DNA from: Enoplosus armatus
Lineage: Eukaryota > Chordata > Actinopteri > Centrarchiformes > Enoplosidae
Direction: 5' to 3'
Length of the DNA: 64,000 nucleotides
NCBI RefSeq assembly: GCF_043641665.1
Contig: NC_092190.1
Location: forward strand, 14,754,048-14,818,047
Position numbers and translations under genes: made by a program. The notes under the pieces are model-generated. The model searched no databases. It worked only from the letters and a program-made list of their open reading frames with translations, and was not told the origin of the DNA. This document shows positions 12,336-25,800 of the stretch, in pieces (the stretch's first letter is position 1; each line of letters begins with the position of its first letter).

Positions 12336-14454
12336 GAGCTCTACAAACAGCAGCAGCACTCTGTGAACAGGTCAATAGCAGTATCACTGCATTTCTCTAA
12401 TTGAGCCCCTGATGAGGGACTTCCTGAGCTCACTGCCTTTGAACGTCGATAAACAGACAGCCTTGTGCATTAACGCATTCCTGCTGACTGTCACACAGTG
12501 TCGGAGTACAGCGTGTGACCTGATTAAAATATATCTCTCAAACTAGGGCACATGCCTCTAAATGTCCAATCCCCAAAGTGCAGTATTCCCAAATTTCCCC
12601 CAGTTGAACTCGGCTGTCTTGTTTTGTCTGTCTTGGACTATGGCTAACTGGGACCTGTTCTGAACAACATAGGATCCGCTATACCATCATATCATTCACA
12701 GATCTGACAGGGTTTTAGTCAGTAACCTTGCTTGCTATTCACACCTTCTCTATGCTTCTTCATGTCTCAAAGTTTTTTCTTTGTTTTGTTTTTGACAGTG
12801 CAGATTTTGCCGTTCACTTGAGCATCAAAGGATCATATTTTAGTGGTGATGGAGATCTGCTGTTTCCATGTATGGGTAGCTGCATCCCTAAAGTAATGTG
12901 TGCGATCAAGGAACCAGATAAACAAAGCAAATGGTTTATGTGAGGGTCAGGTCTTCTCTGCTATCCTTACATGTCCTCATCTCCAAGCTTGCAGCTAGCT
13001 TGCTCCAGATATTTTATATATATATATATGAGGATTCTCAGTTTTTTGGTGCATTCATGCACTGGTGGAAAAGTCCAACATCATGGACTTACAAGTCAGC
13101 TGCTAAAAACAATTAACTTTAAATGCTAAATCCTGAAAGTCAAATATCATCTCAAAATGAATGATTAACATGAAAATGTTAATAATTTTTTTTAGCAAAT
13201 TATCTTTAGATCAACCCTAGCACTTAATGCATCCCAGTATAAAAACATACTTGATCCTTCTTAATGGTTGGGGTCCTTGGGCATCTATAGGAAAACACAC
13301 AGTGAAGTTATCCACTCCAGAGTCTGTGAGGTGCCTTGCATAACATTTTCACCAAAGCATATCTGCGCCGGCTTTTAAATACTAAAGTTAAATGAAGCAT
13401 AAAGTTTCAATCATCAGGACCACTGAGTGACCTCGCCACAGTTACTGTAGAGAGGACACGTCTCTGCCCTTGATTTATTTAAAAAATGAATAAAATCATG
13501 GAGGCATGAAAAGACAGGCAGATCATCTGTAATAATCTATGTACAGCGTCTGAAAGGTAAAACGTCCTTCAAGAGACAATGAAAAATTGATTTTATGATT
13601 CGTGGCAGTGAGAACTAAGCTCATGCTGCAGTGTCCAGCCAATATTCAGATTTAATAAAAGGGAACAAAAATGTAATCAAATTAAATTTGGGTTACCTTA
13701 ACAAGTTAATAATAGAAATGTAAAAATGACAGTGGTATCTAAAAGTAACAGGTTATTGACGGGGCCTCTTCTTGAGTTACAGGTTGAAAATAGCTGGTCC
13801 TTTACTTAAAGGTACCTAGTGCAGTTTTTGACCACTAGTAGTAGAACAGACAGCTTCAGTCTCCTCAACCGTTTTCTCATCCAGACCCGTTTAGCCTTCT
13901 GCTTTTGTTTTGTCTCACAGCAAAGCATTACTACAGCAAGTTGTTGAACCACTTCAGTCTACTTTCCTGTGAGATCACATGAGGTGGTGCATCGCTCCCT
14001 CTGGCCCAGTAATCTTAATGATATCCTGTAGTGTGTGATGGTTATTTTAAAATCTTGTATTGTATGTGCATGATGCAACCAGATTTCAAAATTAGATGGA
14101 TTTTAAAACTCGTGTTGTCCTGGCTTAAGTGGGCCCCATTTTCTTTGGGTACATTCCCGTGAGGATGCACGTGCACACGGCCGATGAGATGCACAGTCCT
14201 GCCAATGGTCTCACATTATTCCGCTGATCAGGCAGGTGGAAGGCAGCAATGTGCCTGCGACTGCTGCTTGCAAGTAGGCAAAACATGGATGTAAACAATG
14301 TAGGTTTCAATGTTTTGAGAAAGAATGTCTTTGCAAACTGTTTTATAAGCAAAGAGATTCATTGAACATGTTTGTTAGACCTCGTGGACACACACAGTGT
14401 GTGTTGGTGATTAACACTGAATGTAAACAGAAACTCTGTTTACAAGAAAACTCC

Positions 14455-14575
14455 GCAGGGCGCTTTTAAGTAAAACTATGAATAAAATACTCCATTATAA
14501 GTAAAAGCCCTACATTCAAAATCTTAGTAGGTACAGTAAAGAAGTACTAACAGCAAAATATTTTGCAGACAAATG
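14455..14575. repeat. Interspersed repeat family K, copy 1
   Basis: Short copy with 'ttaagtaaaactatgaataa', 'aatactccattataagtaaa' and 'cctacattcaaaatcttagt', the same wording as the copies at 15850-16275, 17390-18120 and 52290-52735. Confidence 0.5.
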
Positions 14576-14874
14576 TCCCTTGTCAGTATTATTTTATCCT
14601 ATTTATAGATTCCTGTTGCATCAATATGTAGGTCCCATTTTACTGCCTGCTAGCTTAGGTGATAACTAACTATTTACTACTACCACTACTTAACTATTTT
14701 AAACACTGTTGGGGATCATCTATATCTATAACCAATGCATCATATTTTAAGAGATCAACATGTGTTTTGCATGTAAAATCTGTTAAGTAATGTGCACCAT
14801 AATTCTACAGGCTACAGTGCCGGAGTACTTGTACTTTAGATAAATATAAAAACAATCCAAGGAGATGTATAACA

Positions 14875-15085
14875 GGCCAAAACCTACATTAACTCAGTTT
14901 ACACTGATATGAGACAAAGAAAAGCAGCAACTCCTCACATTTGAGAAGCTGGAACTAGCAAATGTTTGGCATTTTTGCTTGTAAAATGACTAAACTGATA
15001 AATCAATTTTGTATAAAATAAAAAAAATGGCAGCAGAATAATTTTCTGTTGAAAGGCTAATCGATTAATCAAATAATCCTCTCGT
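14875..15085. repeat. Interspersed repeat family Z, copy 1
   Basis: Contains 'gagacaaagaaaagcagcaa', 'gagaagctggaac', and 'ggctaatcgattaatcaaat'. Upstream of COL6A2, outside any gene. Related to the copies at 17760-17935 and 50105-50215. Confidence 0.5.
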
Positions 15086-15501
15086 AAACTGTCATTGAAT
15101 TCCAACATGACAGCTCTCATGCTGTATAGTCCTGAAACATAAACAGCCTGAGTGCGCGCAGCTCTCTCCATGTAAGGATGTGCAGCAGGGGAGCTGAAGT
15201 GTTTGTAAAAGCTGCTCAGTGGAGAGATTCAGTCTGTGACTCTCACATTTATTCTGTCAAATCAGGCAGATAAATAGATTATTGCGGCGCGTTGTGTTTA
15301 TTTAAAGCCACTTTATTTTTTTCCAGAATTACATCTTCTGTTTTGGAGACTGTGCCGTCCCTCTCGGCTCCAGCTGCTCTGTCAAACAGCAGACGCTGAC
15401 CAAAACGTCGGCTCTCCGATGAAATACCCTTGCGCGTGCGTGCGTGCGTGCATGTGCGCGCGCGCGGAAGGGCCTCTGGCGCTGCTCGTGCGTCAGTTGA
15501 G

Positions 15502-15672
15502 GATAAAAACGGGCGGCTCCTCGGCCAAGACTTGACCCCGACTGACTTCGCTGATATGGGATTTTTCCGATTGAGATGATTATCTTTAGTTTACAGTCTC
15601 TGGAAATTGCTTGAGTTTCCTGACAGTCTCGAGTCGCAGCTTGGATTTAACTTTCCCCATCCTGTCGCCGCG
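15502..15672 (+). promoter_or_regulatory. col6a2: COL6A2 promoter TATA-like box and noncoding first exon
   Basis: A TATA-like 'gataaaaac' at 15502-15510 lies in a GC-rich block, followed by a likely transcript start near 15530 and a strong splice donor (CGCG/gtgagt) after 15672. The next acceptor is at 16833, just before the ATG, so the first exon is untranslated. It contains a tiny upstream open frame (ATG at 15556, stop TGA ending 15579, 7 codons). The transcript start is inferred. Confidence 0.55.
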
Positions 15673-15849
15673 GTGAGTCCACTTTATTTGAACTTTTCTA
15701 AAGGTTTAGTGCAATGTAGTTAGTCGTGTGTAAAGCAGCTCAACATATCAAGCAATTAGTCTTCTGTTTACCTGCACTTGACCTCACAGCTGACGTGTGT
15801 TTTTGGAAGAGAATAACTTGAAGTAAGGAGAGTGAAATAAAGTGCGTCC

Positions 15850-16275
15850 TAATGTGGACACCATGTGGGAGGTACTCTCTTAAAAGTCCTGCATTCAAAA
15901 TATTAATTGAGTAAAAGTACAGAAGTATTAGCCGTATAAAGTGCTCATCATCCAGAATGGCCATGTTCAGAGTTGTAGATTACAGCATTAATATATAAGC
16001 AGCATATTACATTGTAGTGGAGCCAATTGGATCTACTTTATGTACTGTTGGGTAGTTTAATATGTTTCAATGCATCATTGTTTTATAAAATGTGTTTTTG
16101 ATGTAATAATTCATCTCTGAAGTATAGCTAATACCTAAACTGTTAAATATGTGTAGTGGAGTAGAAGTATAAAGCAGTTTAAACAGGAAATACTCAAGTA
16201 AAGTACAAAATACCTCAAAATGATACTTAAGCACAGTCTTGACTAAATGTACTTGGTTATATTTCACCACTGTAC
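15850..16275. repeat. Interspersed repeat family K, copy 2 (COL6A2 first intron)
   Basis: Contains 'cttaaaagtcctgcattcaa', 'ttgagtaaaagtacagaagt' and 'actcaagtaaagtacaaaat'. It lies between the noncoding exon and the ATG exon of COL6A2. Confidence 0.55.
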
Positions 16276-16838
16276 AACAGCACAACTGTGTTGGATTTGA
16301 TTTTTGATTTGGATTGTGGTCAAATCAACAGTTTAATCTGTGTTTTCTACATTTTCTGTTGGTTGATGTTGGCCTACAGGGAGGGATTTTCTGCTTTTAG
16401 TAAAAGTGATCCTCACCTACAGACAGCACACTGCTGTCCCATCAGCTCACACCAAACGGTACAACTCTTCTTTGGATGGTGGTTTCCTTACACAAAATCT
16501 TATCTAGGTCCTCTGTTGTCGTTTTTATGTTGTACCGTTCTTCACATTAAATAGTTGGGAAACCCCCGACATGGATTTCAGTTGGACTGAACAGGTGGGA
16601 TTCAACAACGCAACTTTCCATTTAAATACTGTCCTCTCTTTCCACACAGTGTGGTTGTTCGCTGACATTGTTTAAAACAACGATAAACATTCTTGAGCTC
16701 TGTGGAGATGCCTTCTGTGAAGACTCACTTGTTTGACAGCTATTTCCTGCATTCAAAGGGAGTTAAAAGTAAGACTCCAACTGTCCAATTTACTCCTCTC
16801 TGTCTTGTTTTTTTGTTGTTGTTTTTTTTGCAGGAGAA

Positions 16839-19800
16839 ATGGCGATGATTTCAGGGTTCATCTTTCTATGTGTGCTCCAAGCTGCAATCCCTCAATATGT
16901 AACCCCCCGTGGACCCAGGCCAATACCTGGGCGAGGTGACAGTCCAGGACCCACTCCACCTCATCCAACACCAAGACCTGAAGGTTGTCAGAGTGAGTTT
17001 CATTCATTTCTTTCCAGCTCAGTAGAATATGATGATAGTTATTTTCAAGAATTGAGGCCTTTTCGAGTAAGAAGTATGAAGATCCTTAACGTAACGAACC
17101 ACCCTAATAATGCTCTATTATTAAGTAAAACTACACAAGTACTGGCGACAAAATGTACTTAAAGTATCAAAAGGTGGTCCTTGTAAGTGTGATTATATTA
17201 TTGGATGATTATTATTGATGCATTAACATGTAAGCTGTACTTTAATGTTGTGGTTTGTCAAGGTGGAGCTAATTCTATTTGCTTTATATACTTTTTGGTA
17301 GTTTAAACTACAACAATGCATCATAATTCATAGTGATCATTTGTTTTGTATGAAAAATGTTAATCTGAAAAGTAGCATAAAATGAAAATACTCAAGTAAA
17401 GTAAAAGTACCACAAAACTGTACCAGTGGTAGTTAAGTATTTAGATCCTTAACTTAAATAAAAGTACTGATACCACATTGTAAAAATACTCTATTACAAG
17501 CAAATGTATTTAAATAAAAGGATGTAAGTAGCCTATAATCAGGGAAATGTACTTACTAAATATTAAATTATATTAAAAGCAAAAGTACAAATTGCAGAAA
17601 AATGTCCCCTGTGAGTGTTCCACTAATATATATTATATCATTAGATTATTTAGATTATCATTACTCATGCTTTAATGTGTAAGCAGCATCTTACTGTTGT
17701 AGTACGTTGAGGTGGAGCTAATGGTTAAAACATGAAAATTATTAAAAGTAAATTAAAGTGATCACAATAATAAGCAACAAATCCTCACACTTGGAACAAG
17801 TTGGAACCATTAAATGTTTTTGCATGAAAAAATACTGAAACAATCAAATAAATAAATCAAAAAAGTTGCCAATGAATATTCTGTCAATTGACTTAGCGAT
17901 TAATCGACTAATCATTTCAGCTGTACTTGTATATACTGTTGGGTATTTCAGTTTATAAAGTATCATATTTTTTAAGGTTTTGTATGCAAAAAAATCTTTA
18001 TTTGATTAAAGCTGTCAGATAAATGTTGTGGAGTAAAAAGTATTTGAAATGCAGTGTGGAAGAGTGGAAGAATAAAGAGAACACTCAAGTAAAGTAAAAG
18101 TACTTCAAAATTGTACTTAACAATGCACTAAAGATGTTGACATGTCTGTCGATGTTCCCTCCTCCAGCCGGGATAATTGACTGTCCCATCAAGCTGTTTT
18201 TCACCATCGACACCTCAGAGACCATCGCCTTACAGGAGTCCCCACCCGGGGCGCTGGTGGAAAAAATCAAGGAATTCACCAAGATCTTTGTCCAGAGGCT
18301 GGCTGATGAGGAATACAAGGGCCAGATCCAGATCACCTGGTCCATAGGAGGCCAGAACTTCTCCCAGGAGCAGTGGGTCTTCAGCCAGTTCACGACCAGG
18401 GAAAACTTCATCAGGAACCTCAGTGGGGTCGAATACAGGGGCAAGGGCACCTACACCGACTGCGCCCTCAAAAACATGATCCAGCAAATGACTCAGCACT
18501 ACTCAGGGACAGGGGGCGCCCTCTTCTCTGTGTTCATCACTGACGGGCATGTGACAGGAAGTCCATGTGGGGGGATAAAGGCGATGTCAGAAAAGGCCCG
18601 GGAGCAGGGGATCCATATTTTCTCAGTGGCAGCATCCAAAGCCATCGATGAAATAGGGATGAGGGAGATCGCTAGCTCTCCATCTGAACTGTACCGTGAT
18701 GACTACTTAGCTGTGGAGATCGTAGACGGGCGATCAAAAATACAGACCGCATCCATCGATCGTATCATAAAAGCCATGGTAATCTGAAATCTTTCTTACT
18801 TTGAATGCTCATGTTTGTATTCAGATTTAAACTGCAGTATCACTGTCAGGTACTTTTCACCTAGTGTTGTCTTCTCTTTGCAGAAATATCAAGCCTATTT
18901 ACAGGTAAGACAGAACAAAACTAGCAATTAAAAAGGGGTTTTGGATACATTTCTGCTTCTAGAAATGTATTACTACATATATAATATTATTTCATTTTTG
19001 TCTTTCCTCTTGTAGTGTTATGAACACAAATGCTTTGAGACTCCTGGAATCCCTGGACCAAGAGGGCCTCCAGGTCCAAAAGTGAGTATCGAAACCCAAA
19101 ATCAAAACAAATATATATATATAAATGATGTGTTATTTCTGCTTGGACCAAAGATTGTTTTGTTGACACGTCAATATTTGTGCTCATTTCTAGGGTATGA
19201 AAGGAGACAGAGGTAATGTTGGGCCAAAAGGTGGCAAGGGTAGGCAGGTAAGTAGAAATTAGCATCATTACTACACTTCTTTTGTTTCAAGTCTGTAAAA
19301 ATGACATTATATCATTTTAATTCTGAATGTAATTTATTATATTACAGGGTGATCCTGGCATTGAAGGTCCCATCGGACAACCCGGTCCAAAGGTTTGCTG
19401 ACGCCCGCTGATTGATGATCTTGTGTGCTGCATAGTTAACTAAGTTGTCTTTTTTATCTCAATAACATGTCCTTCTGTGCTCTGATATAGGGAGAGACTG
19501 GTTTGACAGGTGACAAGGTGAGAGATAAATCTTTATTTCCCTGCTTCTCTGTTCATCTGTCAAATTGAGTGATGTTGGGGTGAATGGCTGCTCTGCTTTA
19601 CCTTGACAGGGTGAAATCGGAGCAAGTGGAGCAAAGGTAAATAACACTTTTAATGTTGCTCTTGCGTATGTGTTTCCATTTTATATTCTATTACATCCAA
19701 CACTGTCAGTGTTTGCTTACTGGAGTTAATATTTCTGTCTTCACTGATGTCCAAATATTATAGGGAGTGGCAGGAGTATCTGGCAGGAATGGAACTGACG

Positions 19801-22800
19801 GCCAAAAGGCGAGTCTTCATACAACAAAGTGAAATGTACAGTATGCCATGACTCTAATATCTTCAGTATACTGATATGATGTCATTGTCTCTGGGAATTC
19901 TTCAGGGTAAAATTGGCCGAATTGGAGCTCCTGGTTGCAAAGGTGATCCAGGTGACAAGGTAAGTCTAGTAGTTATAGGTCAGAAAGTGTATGTTTGGTT
20001 AGATCATGACTAGGCCCAATTCTATAATCGAATCGAATCTTATTTAATCATATTTATTAGTTGAAATAATGCATGTGGCTGGAGATTCGTTTACTCGTTT
20101 ACTGCACCACTGAATCATTTTGTTTTTGTCTCTAAAAGGGACCAGATGGTTACCATGGAGATGTTGGGGATACTGGGCTGCCTGGTGACGCCGGAGAAAA
20201 GGTCTGTATTCAATCAAAACTGGGATCTCTTTCTTCCCTTTAACTTATCAGCAGATAAAAACAGTGCAGCCTCATAGAGCAGCTAGCTTTGAGCTAGATG
20301 CTAACATCAGCATGCTAACGTGCTATCATTGACATGCAGGTATAATAGCGTGTATGCTAACATTTGCTTATTAGCACAAAACACAGCTGAGGCTGAGGGG
20401 AATGTCTTCAGTTTTACAGGCATTTAGTCAAAAAGCAAAGTATTTTGACAAATTAAAATCTTGTCCTGATGAGGGCTCCCCAAAGTCACCACAATTCATC
20501 CTGTGGGGGACATGAATGTCTGAACCACATGTCACAGAAATCCCTCCAAAGATTATTGAGACATTTCACTCAAAACCATAAATGTCAACCAGCTGGATCA
20601 CCAAAGTCATTATGATTCATCCTCTGGGGAACATGAATGTCTGTACAAAACTTTACAGACATTTTGAATAAGCATTAGTTATGTCTTCAGTCGTGTTTGT
20701 TTGTTTGTTTGTTTGTTTGTTTAGGGTGACCCAGGCCGCCCTGGAAAGTCGGGTCCACAGGGCCCTGTCGGCGATCAAGGACCAAAGGTAACTTTTAAAT
20801 TAAAACATAACAGAAAACATTAACAATGATGATTCTCCTTTTCTTCAAAACAAAATCACAGAACTGAATCTCTGTTCCTTAGGGTGAAACAGGAAATCCT
20901 GGAAATCCAGGGCCACCGGGGGAAAAGGGACCTTCGGTACAAAATTTATTCTAATTATTATAGATTACGTCTGTTATATCCCAATGTAAGTTACTGTAAT
21001 GTTACAAAGCTGACTCTGAAATAACACTATTAACTCTTGCAGGGGGTTCCTGGCTCATCTGGACCAAAAGGCGAACGGGTATTTTTTTTTATTTAAAAAA
21101 GAGAATTTTGTTTTTATATATATTATATGTTATAATATGTTATGAATGATTATAAATTAATATTCACAGGGAAGGAGAGGGGATTTTGGAACAAAGGGAG
21201 GAGTTGGTCCTGTTGGGCCAAAAGGAGAAAAGGTAAGTTCAGCGCTCAGAGAAAGTTATATCATATATACTTATACATATACTCACTTTCACGTTCAGTA
21301 ATGTCATTTTTATATTTCTGGTTTTGTTTTTGGAGCAGGTTTGTTGCCTTTTTAAAGAACAACCTGGAAAAGCTGCAGAAAATACTAATATAATAATAGA
21401 TAATTATTATATAATACTAATCTTTATACAATTTAAATATGACTCAACTTACTGTAATGTGTTTAAAAAAAAACATGTGGAGAGGAACATGAGGGAAACA
21501 GAGCTGGTGCTAGTGATCTGTAAGTCAAATAATGACTTATTGGAAAACACTGACAAAGAGCAGTGGAGTCTTTTGACCTTGCAAGAGATTTCGACAGCGT
21601 GAGAGCCAGACGAGTTCCATGAATATCAAATCTCTCTGTGGGGTTTAACAGAGAAAGATCATAAACTCTCTGTGTTGCTATAGGGCATTCCCATAGCCAC
21701 ATTCTCAGGAAAGTTTCACTGAAATAGATCTCTGTTGCATCTCTGTTGACTGTGGTGTTTTGTATACGTTGGTTGATGGTTAATGTTGTGGCATGAATCC
21801 TGATACATTAATTTCTTTTCAAGGGAGAACGAGGGCCACTGGGAGATAGAGGTCGGCCAGGGGAAAACGGACTCCAGGGCTCAAAGGTGAGGGGATCACG
21901 CTGTGGGGGGATTTTGGCAGAGGGGTGACTCAACAGCTTCCTAAGAACTCAGCAAGTCCCTCCTTAGACCTCCAATACTGGAGTTTTGCCCTCATGTACT
22001 GGTGTCCTGCCAAAAATAGCCTGAGCTGAGCCTGTTATCATAAAAAAACACATTTTGCAGGGAAATTGTTCTGCAAAAGAAGAAATAAGCCTTTTTAAAA
22101 TGTGTCCATTGCCAAATTCACATCAGCATGAGTAATTCTGTGTATGTGGGCTGGAGTGAAGGTGATGTCCAGTAATGATGTTCTCTCTGTTACTTTCTTT
22201 CTCTTCCAGGGAGACCAAGGACTACCAGGACCGAGGGGTCAGCCAGGAGAATCAGGGGGCCCCGGAGGAAATGTGTGTCGTTTATAACATCATATTCATC
22301 AACACTAAATGATCATTGTCTGAGCTTGTGTTTTGAGTGGATTCTTTAGAAAGTATGATTCAACTTTCACTGAAAGTTTCTTCTGTGGTTGCAGGGGACC
22401 GTGGGAAACCCTGGAGATACCGGACCAAGAGGAGACTCTGGGATACCTGGACCAAAGGTGGGTAAAACTTTTCTATTCATCACTTACACCGTAGCAACAT
22501 GTAAACTACTATAACGTTCAGTGATCGATGTTATATTTTTCTAAAGGGTGACAGCGGAAGACCAGGATTCAGTTATCCTGGACCAAGAGGACCCACTGTA
22601 CGGTTTTCTGTTTACCTCACGAAATACTTGCTTGCACATCCTGCATATTTGAGTCTCAAGTGGCTGTCTGATCTTTCCAGGGAGACAGAGGTGATCCAGG
22701 TAGAAGAGGCCCCAGGGGTGGCAGAGGTGAATGTGGGGCCAAAGGAGAACCTGGAGATAAAGGATCAGTAGGAGTGACTGTAAGATTAATAACACACAAT

Positions 22801-25800
22801 GTTTTAAGTGTTCTATCAGGGACATCAGGGAAATGTAAATTAACAAAACAAGCACTGATGTTTATGTTTTAACGTAACACTAATGGTATCTAGCCGTGCA
22901 AGTAGCTTTCATTTTATTTGCCCAAGTCTTGAGACATGTCTGAGATTTCTGCCACCACTAAAATACAAGTTAATTGAATGGAATTTGGTGCACACAGCGT
23001 TGAATATTTACTTTTGAAAGCAACAACAGCGTGTCTTTCCAAAAACAATGGCTCAGGTACTCAGGATAATGCACAGGCATCACTGTGATCACTTTTCATT
23101 GGGACTCTACCTTCAGTAGAAAGTAATTCCACAGAAAACTCTTCATAGGCAGGTCTGTGAATTGTTTATGGAAAGAGATGTTGGAGATTTAAATATCAAT
23201 TTTAAGTGCTTTGTCATCCACAAAATATGTTTTATGCACCTCTCTTGTATTGGGATTGAGGCAAAAATCTTTGAGATCCAGTACATCAAAACCTCAGCTG
23301 ATGAAACTGAAAATATCTGCAATGCATGGTTAGATACCATTAAAGGTCAGGTGCAAATGTTTTTTTTTGTAATTTGGGTGAAATGTATTTTGCAGTGACT
23401 GACAGTGAGAAAAGACAGCATAGTAAACATAATATGCATACGTCTTGTATGAATTTAGCTGAAAAACAAGGCTGTGAAGTCACTAGAGATTGTACCAGGT
23501 GCTGTTTCTCATTTGGACACACATCAACAGTCCCAAGGGATCATGTGACACCAACTGGACCAGTGAGGTGTGACGTTTCTCGATGTCAGATATGAAAACA
23601 ATAATCAGCACTTAAGCTTAAGATGTTTTGTTTAGTCATTAATAGCGCCTACGTAAAACACAATAAAAGACATTTAAAACATATTTTGGAATGAGGTAAA
23701 GACTTACGCAGAATATGCAACATTAGAGGCAGAAACCACTAAGAAAAATACTTTCAAAGAAAAGCAATATTATGCACACGCATGAGTCACTTCCATTGAA
23801 AAATATGTTTTCTGTGCAGGGGGAAGCAGGTCAGCTGGGTGCGCCAGGAGAGAGAGGACCCAGAGGAGACCCTGGATCTGATGTGAGCAACAGCACAACC
23901 ACTCAAATAATGACTTGACCATGCATGCAGATTTCAGATCCAATTACATTGCTCTCTCTTTGCGTGTGTGTGTGTGTGTGTGTGTGTGTTTGTGCAGGGG
24001 GATCCAGGACCAGTGGGCGATCCTGGGCTCACTGTGAGTACACATTAAAAAGCATTACAGTTTTGAAAATACTATATTAACTATATTTACTTGGTTGTAT
24101 TACGTCTCACCTGCATACCTGTGACTGCAGGACTGTGATGTCATGACGTACGTCAGGGAGACGTGCGGTTGTTGTGGTGAGCAAATATCACCACTGATCA
24201 AACACAGCTTCATTGCTTAGTATCTCTCAGCACACTGATCCTGTTCTTGTCTTTTGTCTCAGACTGTGAGAAGCGCTGTGGAGCTCTGGACATTGTATTT
24301 GTAATTGATAGCTCAGAGAGTGTCGGGCTGACTAACTTCACCCTGGAGAAGAACTTCGTTATCAACACCATCAACAGGCTGGGATCTATGGCCAACAACC
24401 CTGCGTCCCCAACCGGTACAGTCGAGCAAAAACACAGCACAGACCTCCCTGCAAATCCTTTTGCAGACACGGTTTCAAGTGACAAGCGGTAGAGGTTGCC
24501 ATAAAAGATTAACCATTTCCAAAGAGTGAATCACTTAATCCACCATTGAATATACAGTTAGAGCCAAAAATATTTGGACAGCGCCGGCCCCATGTTGGTG
24601 CTGGACTCATTATTAATACTGTGACTGAAGTGACCAATCAAAAGGGTTAATATTTCAACTTCATACTGTAAACAATGTCAATTCACATTCAAAATGATGT
24701 TAGCAAGTTTTTGTTTTCATCTTCATATTAATTTCTGAAAAGCACCTCTAACTAAATTATTTCTATATTTTTTCTTATTTTCAACCAAGACCAAAACCAA
24801 CAATTCATTTAGGCTACTTAAATGTATAACCTGTGTAGCCCATGCCTGTTTTGGTTTATTCCTCTGTGCCGTAGACCTCCATTGTTGTCTAAAAACTATG
24901 AAAAACACATAAATGAGCCAAACCGTTGCACTGTTCCTTCATTACAAAGAAACATGGACACTGTAGTTCATTTTGAGTCAATTCCGCATCCTGCTGCTGT
25001 AAACACTCACAACAGCACCATGTGTGTATTAATACATAACTGAAAGTAGTGCCTGACAAATACACAATTTAAACCTGTTTGAGTAACATTTGCTATTAAA
25101 AAACCCACATATTTGTGACCCAAAAATACGTGGGAAGAGGTAAGAAATTTGTATTGGTTTTGGTCTTTTCGTGGGAGTTGTTGACAATAAGAACTTAAAG
25201 AGTAATGCCAGCCTTATCAAAAACTGAACTCACAAATTTGGAAAGGCACCACTTGACATGTCTGCCTCTTGTAGGTACAAGAGTCGGAGTTGTACAATTC
25301 AGTCACAACGGGACCTTTGAGGCCATCCGTCTCGATGACCCGAACATAAACTCCATGTCTGCCTTTAAAACGGCGGTGAAAAAACTGCAGTGGATCGCTG
25401 GGGGCACCTTCACACCCTCAGCCCTCAAGTTCGCCTATGATAACCTCATCAGGGACAGCAAGAGAGCCCGAGCCAAAGTATCTGTGGTGGTGATCACAGA
25501 CGGCCGCTTTGACCCGCGTGACGACGAGGATCTGCTCAAGTACCTTTGCGACGACAACAATGTGGTGGTGAATGCCATTGGGGTTGGCGATATGTTTAAA
25601 AAGGAACAGGATGATGAGATCCTGGGGTCAATAGCGTGTGGCAAGAAGGAACGTGTCACCGAGATGAAGCGCTACATTGACCTGGTGGCTGAGGACTTCA
25701 TAGAAACGATGCAGACTGTGCTCTGTCCTGGTAAGCCTGTACCCGTACACACAGCAGGATGACAGTACTGGTCCTTCTGAGTATTTGTCTAACCCATGTC

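Larger units (their letters stand above)
7931..15500. other. Intergenic region between MARCHF4 and COL6A2
   Basis: About 7.5 kb with no supported gene. Contents seen: (CA)n tracts at 10983-11029 and 12301-12332, a dispersed repeat at about 10915-11150, a Tc1-like deletion derivative at about 11600-11995, copies of two interspersed repeat families at 14455-14575 and 14875-15085, and a short (TA)n near 13016-13029. Open frames here are short and have no recognisable protein similarity. Confidence 0.6.

Noticed and set aside
18134..18787. A free-standing VWA-domain protein gene
   Set aside because: It is the N1 domain exon of COL6A2, with splice sites at both ends and in-frame joins to signal-peptide and helix exons. 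The same holds for the VWA frames at 25205-25762 and 25759-26544.
24560..24620. Possible transposon end ('gagccaaaaatatttggaca')
   Set aside because: The words resemble Tc1-type ends, but no matching partner end was found nearby, so it was not listed as an element.
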